Source of the DNA: Pyropia haitanensis
Taxonomy: Eukaryota > Rhodophyta > Bangiophyceae > Bangiales > Bangiaceae
Length of the DNA: 64,000 bases
NCBI GenBank assembly: GCA_008729055.1
Contig: SDUX01000006.1
Location: forward strand, 877,501 to 941,500
Direction: 5' to 3'
A program made the translations under genes and the position numbers. Of this stretch, positions 22,811-34,596 are shown one piece after another. Numbering within the stretch: position 1 is the stretch's first letter; each line of letters opens with the position of its first letter. Below the pieces are notes generated by a model, which worked only from the letters and a program-made list of their open reading frames with translations, did not search any database and was not told where the DNA came from.

Positions 22811-24095
22811 CGTCTCCCAGCGCCGGTAGCAGAAGATGTAGTGGTTCGCAGGTGCTCACCAAAAAGACGCGGGCGACGGGGGTTGCGGTGGCCGTCACCA
22901 CACGACTCGGAGCGGCCGCCGCGGGAGGAGCATGCGCAGCGCAGCGGTCCAGCCGCTGGCGGGAGCAGAGACCCTGGCGGCCACCACCCCGCCCGCCGTG
23001 TGCGCGGGCACCTTGTCCAAACACAGGCGGGGCGCGCCGGCACGCCGGCCATACGCGACACGCGCCGGCGCGTGCCAGGCACGCGCGCGTGACGCCCCCC
23101 CCCCCGCCACGGCGGGGCATCCCCCTCAGCGTGCAGACACTTCCGCCTTGAGGGGGAGTGAGGGGGGAAGGCCGTATCTCACCTGCCGGCGGCGGCGGCC
23201 GTGGCTGTCTGCGAGCGTGCGCTCAGCGCACCTCTCTGGGGTCGTGGCGGCCGACCACGTGCACGGGGGTCGGGCCGTCGCCTCACGAAGAAGACCAAGG
23301 TCCCGCCTTGGACCTTGCCTGGGGCAGCCGAATGAGGCAGGCCCGCGAGTGGCAAGATATTATTTCGAGGACCATGTACTGTACCGGGGTGGGGCCCCCA
23401 AGGGTCTCCGCGCTGCGCACAGGCCAATTTTTTTTTTTCGCGTCAAGGATTCTGGACGGGCGGCCACCGCACACGCACCCCATCCACCCGCTCCGTCTTC
23501 AGTGGCCACGGCGCCCCGAGAAAAAAGAGAACAGACGCGGCCGCTGTGTTTATCGTCCCCGCCGCCAGCAGAAGCACAAAACGAACCAACAAGACAAACC
23601 AGCAGCGGTGGCGCCACCCTCACCCCCCGCCCCCGCGCTATAGGACGGCGGCGACAGTGGCCGCGGCTCGGCAGTGGCGCCCAGACGCACACAAGCAGGA
23701 AAGATTCCTACGGCGGGCGAGCGACCCGCGCCCGCGCCACCACCCACCCGCTCCACCCGTCACCAACGGTGTGGCTGCGCGCGCACCACAGGGTCGTGTG
23801 TCTTGGTCGCGGGCGGTTCTTGCCTCACCCGCGTGGTCCACCCGCCGCGGCCGCTCGCATGCAGGCGCAAGGCGATCTCGGCCACGCGCGCCATCCGTCC
23901 CCACGAGAGGCAGCCGCACACGCCAGCGGTCTTTGCGCTCCGACGCGCCCAAAGCGTCCAAAAGACAGACAAAGAACAGACACTTTGGTCGCCCCCCGCC
24001 GCGCGTACGTATCACACGCCGTGCCTCCGGCGCGCGGCGCGACACGGCACAGCGTTCGCAGCCGGCGCCCACGCAACAGACGGCGGTGGCGCCTG
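22811..24095. other. No gene supported
   Basis: Both strands are open for long distances because stop codons are rare. Protein-like pieces on the plus strand around 23300-23420 (for example RYYFEDHVLYRGG) cannot be joined to anything. The segment ends at the stop codon of the minus-strand gene at 24096. Confidence 0.3.
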
Positions 24096-25448
24096 TCACC
24101 GCTGCGTGGGCGGCGCCGCGGAGGCCACCCCCGCCGGCCGTCCTCCCCCTCCACCGCCGCCGCCACCGCCCCCGCGCCTGGACACCGCCCGCCGCCGCCA
24201 CCGGCGCCGCTCACACAAGGCACACGGCGGCGGTGGAACCGTCGCGGCGGCCACCCCGACGAGAGCCGCTGGCGTCGTGGCGGCGGCAACGGCCGGCGCC
24301 GCGGCCGCCACCTGCCGCGCGGTGGTGAGGGCGGCGGCCAGCCGCGCATTCTCGGCGTGCAGGCCCGCGATGGTCACCCTCAGGGCCGTCTCGGTGGGGG
24401 AGGGTGGAACAGTGGTGGGGGCGCCCGCCGCCGCAGTGGGAGCGACCGCCCCCTGCGCCGCCGCCGGCGCACCGGCCGTGGCCGTCACGGTGGCGGCGGG
24501 CAACAAGGGGGCGCCGGCGGCGGCTGCCGCGATCGCCGCCGCTTCCTCTGGGTCCGCGTCGAGCTCCTCCTCCCCCGAGTCGTCCTCGTCATCTGACGCG
24601 GGCGCCCACCGAAGCACTTTCCCCATGTCAAACGACGCGGGCGCAGACGAGACCGCCGGCTGCGGCCGCCGCACCCGTGCCGCCGCCGCGGGCGGCGGCC
24701 CCCGTTGCCGCACGCCACGCCTCCCCCTGCCAGGGCCATCGGCCGACGAGTCTGTCAGCGCCGAGCCAAACGCCGAGTCGCCAACGTCGCCCGCCCACAC
24801 GACCGGCCGCCTCCGCCCTGGCCCGCCGCCGCGCGTGTGGGCCAACGGGGTAGCGGGCAGCGTCGTGCTGTGCACCAGCGCGCCGCCGCCCGTCGGCCCC
24901 GTCGATAGCCGCCCGACCGCGTCGCAGACGCCGACCCACTCGCCGCTGCCGGCGCCTCCCCCCTTGCCGCCATCAAGACGGGCGGCTGAGGTGGAGGCGG
25001 GCGTCGGCGCCGAGAGGGGGGACCACCCCGATGGGGACCGCCGCCGCCGCGCCGAGCCGTCCGCGTCGCTGTCCACAGACGACCGACCGCCATCGTCGCC
25101 ACGGCCGCCACCGCCACCGCTGCCGCCACTGCTGCTGCCGCCACCACCCGACACGCCCGTCAGGCCCTGCAACGGCGACCTGGGGGCCAACACGGGCGCA
25201 GACGAGCACAGCCGGGCGGTGCGGTAGTCTGGCAGAGGGCACCCGCCGGTGGTGGCCGGCGCGATGGGGACCGCTGGTTCGTTGTTACTCCCGTGGAGCC
25301 CCTCCACGGCGGTGGTGGCCTTGCCGCAGCAGCCGCCATGGCTCGACGCCCGAGACGGCTTGTCGGCCATATCCAGCGACCACGGCAGCGGGAAGCCCAT
25401 CAGCTGTGTCGTCAGCTGGTCCGTTGCGGTGACCACACCCTCATCCAT
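24096..25448 (-). CDS. Hypothetical acidic protein with leucine-zipper-like segment
   Basis: ATG 25448 opens MDEGVVTATDQLTTQLMGF and the frame stays open to 24096 (450 aa). Features in order: a Gly/Ser-rich linker; SVDSDADGSARRRRSPSGW, a plausible phosphorylation/nuclear-localisation region; SFDMGKVLRWAPASDDEDDS followed by GEEELDADPEEAAAI, a strongly acidic patch; then LRVTIAGLHAENARLAAAL, a short coiled coil of bZIP-like spacing without a clear basic region beside it; and CALCERRRWRRR near the end. The last 40 residues run through a Gly tract, so the true C-terminus may be in another frame. A nuclear regulator is possible, but no DNA-binding family is recognised. Confidence 0.45.
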   Translation of the reverse strand: MDEGVVTATDQLTTQLMGFPLPWSLDMADKPSRASSHGGCCGKATTAVEGLHGSNNEPAVPIAPATTGGCPLPDYRTARLCSSAPVLAPRSPLQGLTGVSGGGGSSSGGSGGGGGRGDDGGRSSVDSDADGSARRRRSPSGWSPLSAPTPASTSAARLDGGKGGGAGSGEWVGVCDAVGRLSTGPTGGGALVHSTTLPATPLAHTRGGGPGRRRPVVWAGDVGDSAFGSALTDSSADGPGRGRRGVRQRGPPPAAAARVRRPQPAVSSAPASFDMGKVLRWAPASDDEDDSGEEELDADPEEAAAIAAAAAGAPLLPAATVTATAGAPAAAQGAVAPTAAAGAPTTVPPSPTETALRVTIAGLHAENARLAAALTTARQVAAAAPAVAAATTPAALVGVAAATVPPPPCALCERRRWRRRAVSRRGGGGGGGGGGGRPAGVASAAPPTQR

Positions 25449-26281
25449 AACGTGGAGGGAGGCCGTGGGCAAGACCGGCAACCGGAGGGGCGAGAGGAGC
25501 GGGGGTGGAGGAGAGAGGATGGGCGGGGGGCAGACGCGGAGATGACGGCAGGCGGTAGAGGTTGGAGCAGACGGGTTGTGAGGGGGCGGAAGGTGCGCAA
25601 AGAAGGCCGCGCCGACGCCACAGGTCCCCGACCGGGCTAAAAGGCGCTGCCGACGGCCGGCCGACCGGGGCTGTCCCGCCCCCTGCCACCGGCTAATGCA
25701 CTGAACGTCCGCCGGCCGGCGGCGGCCGCACCCCCTCCACGCCCGCAGCGGCGAGGGGGGTGGCCGCCGCCGGCGGCGGCGGAGAGGGGGACACGCGGCG
25801 GCGCGCTGCAATCCGCCTCCCCCCCCCTGCCGCCACCATAACCGGCGGCCGCCGCGCCCGGCCGCCGCCGCACGTGCGCGCGCGATGAACTTGGTACGCG
25901 ACGCCGACGGGTGCGGCGGGGGGCGGGGTCCAAGTTGCAAGCTAGCCTCCACCGCCGTCACACACACCCCGCGCAGTGGGTCTATCACCGGGTACCTTAA
26001 TTTTGACGGATGCTGATGCATGCACGTGCGAAAGCGTTTTTTCGGGCCGATATTTGGCCCTCGCGACGCTTCGCCGGCCAAAGGTCGAATTCGGGTCGAT
26101 GCATGTAGCCGGCATTCGATTGCAGCGCAACCGTGCAGATTCACGTTTGACAGTCGCCCCCCACCCCAACAGAGAGCGTCGCCACGACTCCTCGCACGGA
26201 TGTCAGCGCAAGACGACGTTGGAACGCGGAACTCGGCCGATTCGGGCCCAATGCGCGGAAATAAGGGTACTGCGTGATAGA
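25449..26281. other. Upstream region of the acidic protein gene and unassigned sequence
   Basis: No conserved protein on either strand. The part after about 25930 is less GC-rich and leads into repeat family 1 copy B. Confidence 0.35.
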
Positions 26282-26440
26282 TACAGCACCTCAAGAAAAG
26301 CCGTTTCGGAACCGATTTGATCTATCCGAGAAGCGAGAACGCCTCATATCGCAAAACAACTTGGCAGCGAGATCGTCAAAGTGTTCGTCAAGCCTAGCGT
26401 CAGGCAAGAGGCCAATACGGATGGTGGTGCCGACTTCTGC
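26282..26440 (-). repeat. Dispersed repeat family 1, copy B
   Basis: Begins ACAGCACCTCAAGAAAAGCC, the same 5' block as copy A at 13264, then GATTTGATCTATCCGAG. The minus strand has a 60-codon open reading with ordinary composition (for example ARLDEHFDDLAAKLF) that ends just inside the terminal block, which may be the tail of an old element-encoded ORF. Copy A shows the matching GCCAGCAGAAG motif but no open frame. Confidence 0.5.
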
Positions 26441-26570
26441 TGGCATCTGGAGAGCGTTGAACGAGATCTAGATACCCAGCGAGAGTCGTCGATGGATCGG
26501 TTCCTGTAGACCGGGCGGGCGGCTGAAAATGTTTTTGTCAGCAGGTGTGGGACATCGCTTGCGCGGTCGC

Positions 26571-27487
26571 ATGGCCACTGCCAGCGGTGTGGGCATACGG
26601 GGTTGCACGCAGACAAACGCGGTGACGTTCCACTTCTCAGCAGGGACGACACCCTCTCCCCCCGCCCAGACAGGGAGCCTTCCGCCCTCCCCCGAAGCCG
26701 CCCGCCCTCTCCCGGCGCCCTTTCCCCTTCCGCTTGCCACTGTCTCCCCAAACCCTGTCCCATTGCGTCACCCCGTCCTCTCCCTCTCTCTCTTCGCCCT
26801 CATCCCGTCTTCCCCCCAGGCGCCGCGGACGTCGGCGCCTCCGCCATCACCGCCACTGGCAGTAGGGGCGGCAGGGGGGAGGCGCCACCGCGTCCCCTCC
26901 CCATCCCCGCCAGCGCGCTGGGCCTGGTCCCCTCCGTTGGCGACGGCGCCGCGCTGGGCTTGGTCGCCTCCGTCGGCGGCGGCGCTGGGCTGGCTTCCTT
27001 CTCTGTCCTCCGGGAGTAGGCCGGCGTGGCGGTCGACGCCAAGGCGTCAGGGTTGGTCGCCGCGACACGCGCGCCGTCGGCGGCGAGCGCGGACGTGGGC
27101 GCTTGCCGATGCGACGGCCAACCGTCCTTGGCTGTTCTTCAAGACGCGGCCCTTGTCGTCGGGCGCTTTGGTGGCGCGGGCCAAGACGCCGGTGTTTTGC
27201 CGCCTGCGGGGAGGCCCTTTGTGGGGGGGGGGGGCACGGGGTGGCGGCTGCCGCCGCCGGCGTGCCCGCAGCCGCCGCGGAGGGGGAGCTCGGACTGGCC
27301 GCCCACCGGTTGTGGACCTATCTGGCCGAGAGAGCGGGCGGCAGTAGTGGCGCCAACATCGGTGGCGGCCGCCTGGCGCGCGATGGAGGCCGTGGGCCGC
27401 TCCCGTTCTCTCCGTGCGTCGTCGCTCGGCACGGTGGCGGCGCTCACCACGTGGCCAGGAGCGGTGGCGGCGTTTGCCAACGGCTGA
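26571..27487 (+). CDS. Weak hypothetical gene
   Basis: Two overlapping frames join at the G-run 27221-27232 under the same one-base rule as in the recognised genes: RTWALADATANRPWLFFKTR..., then after the run ...VAPTSVAAAWRAMEAVGR and a stop at 27485-27487. The proposed start ATG 26571 is arbitrary. No domain is recognised, and much of the N-terminal half is Pro/Ser-rich. Confidence 0.2.
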
Positions 27488-28398
27488 CGAACGGCGCGCG
27501 GGGGAGGGCACGAGCAGTGGCCAGTTTGGACCGACCTTGTGGTCGGCGTCGAGTGCTGTACATGAGCTTGGCTACTGGAGGGACTGTGGAGAGAGAGCTG
27601 ACTTGCGAGGGTGATCGTGTGCCGCTCTTGTTGTTGGTTGTGTCGTATTGTGCGACGGTACTGTTCACGAGGGAAGTGGTGAGGGTGGAGTGGGTGGAAG
27701 AGGGGAGTACGGGGGAGGGGGTGAGGGCGGCGACCGAGGAGAGGCAAGGAGAGCGGTGGAGCGGGGAAAAGCAGCGGGGACGCGCAGCGCTGAGAAAATA
27801 GAGGCTTGTGTGTCTGTAGAAAGTTCGAGGCAGCCAGTGCTACGCCACGCGAGTCATCCAGCGATCGCGTGCTCGAACAGCGAGTAAGTGTTGAGTGCAA
27901 TGGATGTGATAAGACGCAACCGCGTTAAAGACGACACCTTTCATCGTCCCCGTGCGATCACCACTCGATTTGCCATGCCAGTCGCGATCTGAAATCCGAT
28001 AATTTCAGGCGTTCCGCGAGGTGCTGTGGATTCCACTGCGCCGCGACCGTTGTATCAGGTAGGTGAGAGGGGCGGGGGGGACACAACGAGGAGAGGAGAG
28101 GCTGGAGGTCACGTGTATGCACATGCGGCGGCGGCTCTTGGTGGGGGGCGATTGCCGAGCGGATGACTGCACGTGCAAGCGGTTGCCAGCCGCCTCCCCC
28201 GCCCCCCCCGCAAAAAAATCCGACTGGTGGCATGCACGCTCTGTCTCGCCTGACGGAGCCCAAATAGGCCTCTACTTTGCACGTCCCCGACCACACACCC
28301 CCGCACGCGCCCGTCCACCGCGGATTGCACGCACGCTTGCGCGTGCCAACCAGACGTCCAGCCCAATCCCTCTGGCCGGCCGGCCGGCAGGGGCGCTC
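27488..28398. other. Intergenic with repeat-family relict
   Basis: No gene seen. A relict of repeat family 1 (terminal motif GAGGTGCTGTG) lies at 27960-28036. A CCAAATAGGCC element near 28262-28271 resembles the CAAATA promoter motif, but nothing recognisable starts downstream of it. The segment is the 3' flank of the ferroxidase gene. Confidence 0.35.
27960..28036 (+). repeat. Repeat family 1 relict
   Basis: GGCGTTCCGCGAGGTGCTGTG matches the terminal block of the copies at 14724 and, more distantly, 13264 and 26282 (reverse complement CACAGCACCTC). The rest is diverged. Confidence 0.3.
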
Positions 28399-29577
28399 TC
28401 ACGCCGCCGCGGCGGCGGCGGCCCACGGGGCGGCGGCGGCCGCGCGGCGCCCCGCCCCCCCCGTCACGCGCGCGCGCATGCCCGCGGCGGCCAAGTCGGC
28501 GGCGGCGGCCCCCCACACCCCCCCGTCCCCCCCCGACCCCACCACCTCGAGCACCGTCACGCCACCCGGGTAGGCGCTGCCGCCCGCCGCGTCGGCGGTG
28601 CCGCCGCCGGCCGTGCCGCCGGGCGCCAGCAGCAGCAGGCCGCCACCACCCCCACCCCCGCCGCCGCCGCCACCGCCGCCCGTGGCGCTGACGGGCGTCA
28701 GGCCGTCTGACAGCGCCGCCACGTACAGCCGCGTGACGCCGCCCGGCCGCACCACCAGCGGCGGCCCGTTGCAGTGGATGTGCCCCGAGACGGTGGCAAA
28801 CACCGGCCGCGGCGGCGGCGGCGGCGGCGGCCGGCCGCCCGGCACTGGCGGCGGCGGCGCGGGCGGCCGCGGCTCGAAAAAGAGGTGCAGGCTGGCGGCG
28901 GCCTCGTCATCGGCGCCCGCGGCGCGGACCCCCCCCACGGCGGCCGCGTCTGGGACGAGGTCCGCGGCCGCCGCAACGACGGACAGCACGCCAAAGAGGC
29001 CGCTCGACGCGGCGCCGGCCGCGGCGGCGTAGACGTGCCCGGCGACGGCGCCGGCGCCGGGGCGGGGGCCCGCGGCGGGGGGGACCGCCCACGTGGCGGT
29101 CCACGTGCCGCCGGGGGGGGCGGGCGAGCCGCTGCTCGACGCCGGCTCGCCGAGGTCGGGGATGGACAGCGCCAGGGGGCCGCCGAGCCCGTTGGTCACC
29201 ACCAGCGTCAGCTGTCCGCCGACGACCGCGTGCAGGAGGGGGCCCACCAGCCGGTCTGGGGTGCCGCTGCCGGTCACGGGGCGGACACCGCCGCCGCCGT
29301 CGGCCGCGGCGGTCATCCGAAAGGCGGCCTTGCCCGGAAACGCCGTGCGCACCGACGGCGGGAGCGCGCGGCGGGCGGCGCTGCCGTTGGCGCCCGCCGC
29401 CGGCGGGCACGCGTCCACCCGCAGCGGCGCGTAGTCCCAGTCGACGGGCGTCGCGGTGAGGTGGTAGGTGCGGGTGGCGGCGGGGGGGGGGGCGCCCCCG
29501 CTGGGGGGGGGGGCGGGCCGGGCATGGGCTCTTTGGGTGCCCACGGCGGGAGCACCCCGGGGGTGGGGGGGGCGGAC

Positions 29578-29626
<49 letters not shown>

Positions 29627-30813
29627 TGCCGCCGCCGCTGTTGGCGCCAGTGGCCCACGGCGGCAAGACGGCCACACCGCCGCCGCCGCCGCCGCCACCA
29701 CTGCCCGTGTGCCACGGCGGCAAGACGACCCGGCTGCCGCCGCCGCCGCCACCACCGCCGCCACCACCACCGCCACCGCCGGGCGCCGCCGCCGGCGCGA
29801 CGGCCGGGCGGGCGGCGGCGGCGGCGGCGGCCGCGACCGGCCACGCCGCGATCATGCCCTTGGCCACGTGCCCCGGCGCGCCGCAGCGGAGGACGAGGCG
29901 CCCCCCCCCCCCCCCCCCCGGCGTCACGGTCAGGCTGGTGAAGAGCCCCGCCAGCAGCGGCTCGGCCGACGACAGCGCCGGGCGGGGCCCCCGCGGCGGG
30001 GCGACCCCCCCCCCCGCGGCGGCCCCCCCCGCCAGCAGCGTGTGCACGTCCGCCTCGGAGCCGAGCGTGTAGGCGGCCAGCGAGACGGGCGCGCCCGCCA
30101 CCAGCGGCGGCGCCCGCGCGCCGGCCGCGGCGCCCGCGCAGTAGAGCGTGCCGCCGAGCGTAAACTTGCGGTGCGCCGCGGCGGCCGCGGCGACCGCGTC
30201 GGCCGCGGCGCCCGGCGCGGGGGGCGGCAGGTTGACCCGCGCGTGCAGGCTGAGCGCCTCGTCCAGGATGCCGACAAAGAGCGGCGTCGGCGGCGGCGGC
30301 CGCGCGGGGCGGGCGGCGGCGACCGCCGGCGGCCGCGGGTAGACGAGGAGCACACCAAAGAGCCCCGCGGCGGTGTCGGCCACCTCGGCCACGTGCGAGT
30401 GGAGGAGCCACACCTTGCCGCCGCCGGCGCGCGCCTCGGCCGGCCCCGGCCCGGACCGGTCGGGCACCCCCCACGATACCGTCACGCGGTCGCCGACCGC
30501 GACCGCGTCGTCGGCCGCGTCGGCGCCGGCCGTGCCGTCGGCATAGGCGGCGCCCTCGGCGGCCTTTTCGTACCGCAGGCCGTGCGGGTGGATGGACACG
30601 CGGTGGGGGGTGGCGTCGAGGCTGCCGCCAGCGTTGAGGAGCGTCACCTCGACGGTATCCCCGACGGTGGCGGTGAGGAGCGGGCCGCCCAGGCCGGGGG
30701 GGATGCCCCCGGCAGAGCCGGGGGGGGGGGGCGCCCGCACCGTAAACGTCGCGTCCGTGTAGGCCACGTAGACGGTCTTGACGTAGGACGCGCGCGGCAG
30801 GGGCGCCGCGCCC

Positions 30814-30853
<40 letters not shown>

Positions 30854-32720
30854 GCGGCGGCGGCTGGCGGCGACCCGCCGCCATGGGCGGCGACACGATC
30901 GCGGCCTGCGCCGCCGTGTAGGGCTCCCCCGTGCACGCGTTGACGCCGCCGTCGCCCGCGGTGTAGTCCCACGCAACCTGCTCCGCGGCGAGGTAGTAGC
31001 GGCGGGTGGTGCCGGTGAGGGGGGGGGGGGGGGGGCGCCAGACGTGTCGACGCGGTAGAGCAGCGCCATGCCTGTTGGGAACGGGGGGGGGGGGGCACGG
31101 CGGGAGGGGGTCGGCAGGGGGGCGGGGGGGGGGGGGGGCGGGGGGGGGGGGGGGGGGGAAAGAGGGGGGCGGTGCACCCCGACGCGGCCGTCACGGGCGC
31201 GCCAAGGCAGCGGCCGGGGTCGGCGGCGCCCACGGGCGGCAGGACGCACGGGGCGGGTGGGTCGTCAGTCGGCCATACCATCGGGCGGCGCCCACCGCCA
31301 CGGGGCGGCACGCGCGGCGCCGCCCCCACGCCTCCCCACCCCGTCTCGCACGACCGACTCCCGCTGGCGCGACCCACCGCCATGGGCGCGTCGCACCCCC
31401 CCCCCCCCCCAACCCCCCCAGCCACGTCCCCCCCCCCCCCCCCCAACCCCCCCCAACCCCCCCCCCCCAAACCGTACCCGCCGACACGTGGTCATTCAGG
31501 TGGCAGTGGCCAAACCAGACGCCCGGCACGTCGGCGTGGACGGCGAGCGTCCCCCCCCGGCCCGGCACGAGCGGCAGCACGTCGGTGTGCCCCCCCCCCC
31601 CGTCCGGCCCGTCAGGCCGTGCAGGTGGAGCGTGTGCACGTCGCGGCGGGCGGCGGCGGCGGCGCCGCCCGCGGTCAGCGCGTGCCACAGCGTCGGCGTG
31701 GCGGCGCGGAGGCGCCAGCGGCGGCCGTGGCAAAAGAGGCGGCCGTTGATGGCGTGGAGGAGGTTGGCCTCGGCGCCTTCCGGGGGGGCCGCCACGCGCA
31801 GGGGGGGGGGGAGGAGGGGGGGGGGGGGGGCAGGGGGGGGGGGGGGACGCCAGCGGTGACCGCGACTCGTCGTGCACTTGGAGGAGCGTAAAGACGTGCT
31901 CGTAGCCTGGGGGGGGGGGGGAGGCGGCCGTGGAAAGGGGGGGGCGGCACCACAGCACAGGGGGCGGCACCACAGCACACAGGGGGAGGGCGCCCACGCG
32001 GTCAGCGGGTCGGCCGTGCATCCGTGCCGCGGCGGCGGGCGGGCGGGCGGGCGGGCGGTGGTGGCGGCGGCCGTGGCGGCAGCGGCCGCCGCCGGCGGCG
32101 GCGGCGGGACCCGGCTGGCGGGCCCACCCGCGCGCGCGTGCGCGCGCGCGTGCGCGGCACGGGGCGGGGCGGGGCGGGCGCGGCGGCGGCGGCGGCGGGC
32201 GGCCGCCCCCCCCCCCCCCCCGCGGCGGACCCCCCCCCCACCAACGCAGGCCCTCCCCTCCCAACGCACCCGGCGGCATCCCCCGCGCGTCCGCCTCGGC
32301 GGCGCGCGTCACGACGAGGGGCCCGATGAGCCCCCCCCCCCCCCCCCCTCCCCCCCCGTATACACGTGCACCGCCGACGGCGTGTACGGCCCGCCCGCCG
32401 CCTCGGGCGGCACCCAAAAGTACGACGTCCCGACCGCGCCGGGCGCCACCGCCGCCGCGTCGCCGCCGCCGCCGGCGGTGCCGTTGCCGCCGGCGGTGCC
32501 GTTGTCGCCGGCGGTGCCGCCGCCGCCGCGGCGGGCGGCCAGCCGCAGCACCCCCGCTGGCTCAAACGTGACGGCAAACGGCGTTGCCGCCGCGACGGTC
32601 ACGGCGAGCACCTCCCCCGTCGCGGCGTAGAGCGGCGGCCCGAGGAGGCCCAGCGGCGACGCGGCGGCGGCAGCCGCGGCGGCGGTGGTGGGAATGGCGG
32701 TGGTGGCGGCGCCACCGGCA

Positions 32721-32760
<40 letters not shown>

Positions 32761-33681
32761 CGGCGTCCCCCCCCCGGGCGGCTCCGAGGCGGCCAGCCCG
32801 GCGGGCGGCGCGACGGTTGTGAAGGTCGCGTCGGTGTAGGCGGTCCACACCGCCTTGGTGTAGACGCTGCCGCGGCCTGGCGGCCGCGCCGCCGCCGCGC
32901 ACGCGTCGGCGCCCGCGTCGGCGGCGGCGGCCGCGGCGGTCGGCGGGGGGGCGTCGCGCAGGTAGACCGCCTCGTCGGGCGTCAGGGGGCGGCCGTAGCA
33001 CGCGTGATAGTTGCCCAGGGGGGCGTAGTCCCACTCGATGAGGGAGGCGCGGAGGAAGTAGGACCGCGTGGGGGGGGGATCCCGCAAGGGGGGGGGGGGG
33101 GGGGGGTCCGCTCCGTTCCCGCCGCCGCCACCGCCGCCGCTACCGCCGCCGCCGCCGCCACCGCCGCCGCTACCGCCGCCGCGGCGGCGGCACCGGCAGT
33201 CGGCCGTGTCACCCGCCGCGGCGCCCTCCGACAACAACAGCGGCGACGGCGGCGCCGTCGGTGGGGCGCCGCCGCCGTCGCGGCGGCGCCGCCCATGGCG
33301 CGCGGCCGCCGCCGCCGCCGCCGACGCGCGGCGGCGGCGGCGGCGGCGGCGGGACGCGGCGGGACGGCCGGCCCGGCCCGCCCGTGCCGCCGCGGGGTGC
33401 CGCCACGGGGCGGCGGCGCGCCGCGAGGCCGGCCGCGGTGGCGGCGGGCGGGTGGGTGTGTGCAGCGTGTGGGCGCAACACTGTTGGGGGGGGAAGGGGG
33501 GGGGGGGGGGGGGGGATGGGACGTTGGTGTGGGGGGGGGGGGGGGGGGGGACGAGCGGGGGCCGATGGCGCCGCCGACGCCGACACGGCCGGCGGTCGAC
33601 GGCGGCGCGCACCCGCAGCGCGTACACGCGTCGGCGCGGTGCGCGGCTTCCACTCTTTTTTTTTTTTGCCGCGTGCCTCAT
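28399..33681 (-). CDS. Six-domain ceruloplasmin/hephaestin-like multicopper ferroxidase
   Basis: Predicted to oxidise Fe(II) at the cell surface for iron uptake, as known for ceruloplasmin, hephaestin and algal FOX1. Domain order on the minus strand: D1 (about 33060-32270; SYFLRASLIEWDYAPLGNY, VYTKAVWTAYTDATFTTV, GLIGPLVVT) without copper ligands; D2 (31906-31478; YEHVFTLLQVHDESRS, DVHTLHLHG, VWFGHCHLNDHVSAGM) with His-Cys-His; D3 (31071 to about 30350; YYLAAEQVAWDY, SIHPHGLRY, WLLHSHVAE, GLFGVLLVY); D4 (to about 29860) with C-x5-H-x4-M; D5 (YHLTATPVDWDYAPL); D6 lacking the type 1 Cys. Two introns fit exactly: 32269-31907 (GTGCGT..CAG) and 31477-31072 (GTACGG..CAG), both phase 1. Frames change at G/C-runs 32767-32775, 32331-32348, near 31800-31850, 31590-31601, 31021-31035 and 29482-29513. 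The N-terminus before D1 is unresolved; no clear signal peptide is seen. Stop TGA 28399-28401. Confidence 0.8.
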
Positions 33682-34552
33682 GGGGGGGGGGGCGCCGGCG
33701 TTGCGTGGCGGTGGCTCCGCCGCCGCCCCCTGTGGGCGGGATCAGGCAAGGGAGGGGGGGGGGGAGGGGGGGGCGGCGGCAACGCCGGCTTCCCACTGTC
33801 GGAAGAATCCCGCCGCATGTCGGCGGTGCGTGTGCGGCCGCGGTGGTGTCAACGTGGCAAGCCACCGCACGAGGAACCCCCGCGCAATTGTGAGACAATG
33901 GTTGGTGCTCCTGTGGCGTCTACAACCGTCGGCCAGGGCCTGCACAAGTATATACGTGGGAGCGGTTTGGCCACGCCCGCTGGTGTGGGAACCCCGCCCG
34001 CCGCCGCCACACGCGCGGCGTCTACCGGAAAAAAAGTCCCGCGTCTGCCCACACCAAAAAAAAAAACACGCGCCCAACACCCGCCCACGCCGGCCACCCG
34101 CGGCCGGTTTGAAACCGCACACCGCCCGCCCCGCCACCCCCATCCGCCGCCGCCCTACCGGCCGCCGCCTCCCCCCCCCCCCCCCCCACCCCACATTCCC
34201 GTCCCCGCCCTCATGCACGCGCCGACACGCAGCGCCCCCCCCCCCCCCCGCCCCCCCCCCCCCCCCCCCCCCCCCCCGCCGCCGCCGCGCGGCCGGCCCG
34301 GCGCCCTCACGCGCGGGCGGGCGGGCGGTCCGCACCGGCGGGCCGCCCCCCGCGTGGCCGCCCGCCCCCGCCGGCGCGGCCGCCCCGCGCGGCGCGGCCG
34401 CGGTGGGGCGCGGCGGCTCCGCGGCGGCGGCGGCGGCGGCGGGTGGCAGGCAGGCAGGCAGGCACGCAGCCGGCGCGACCGCGCCCGCGGCGCGGTCGTT
34501 GCGGCGGCGGTCGCTGCCGCCGCCGCCGCTACCGCCGCCGCCCGCCGCCGCC

Positions 34553-34596
<44 letters not shown>

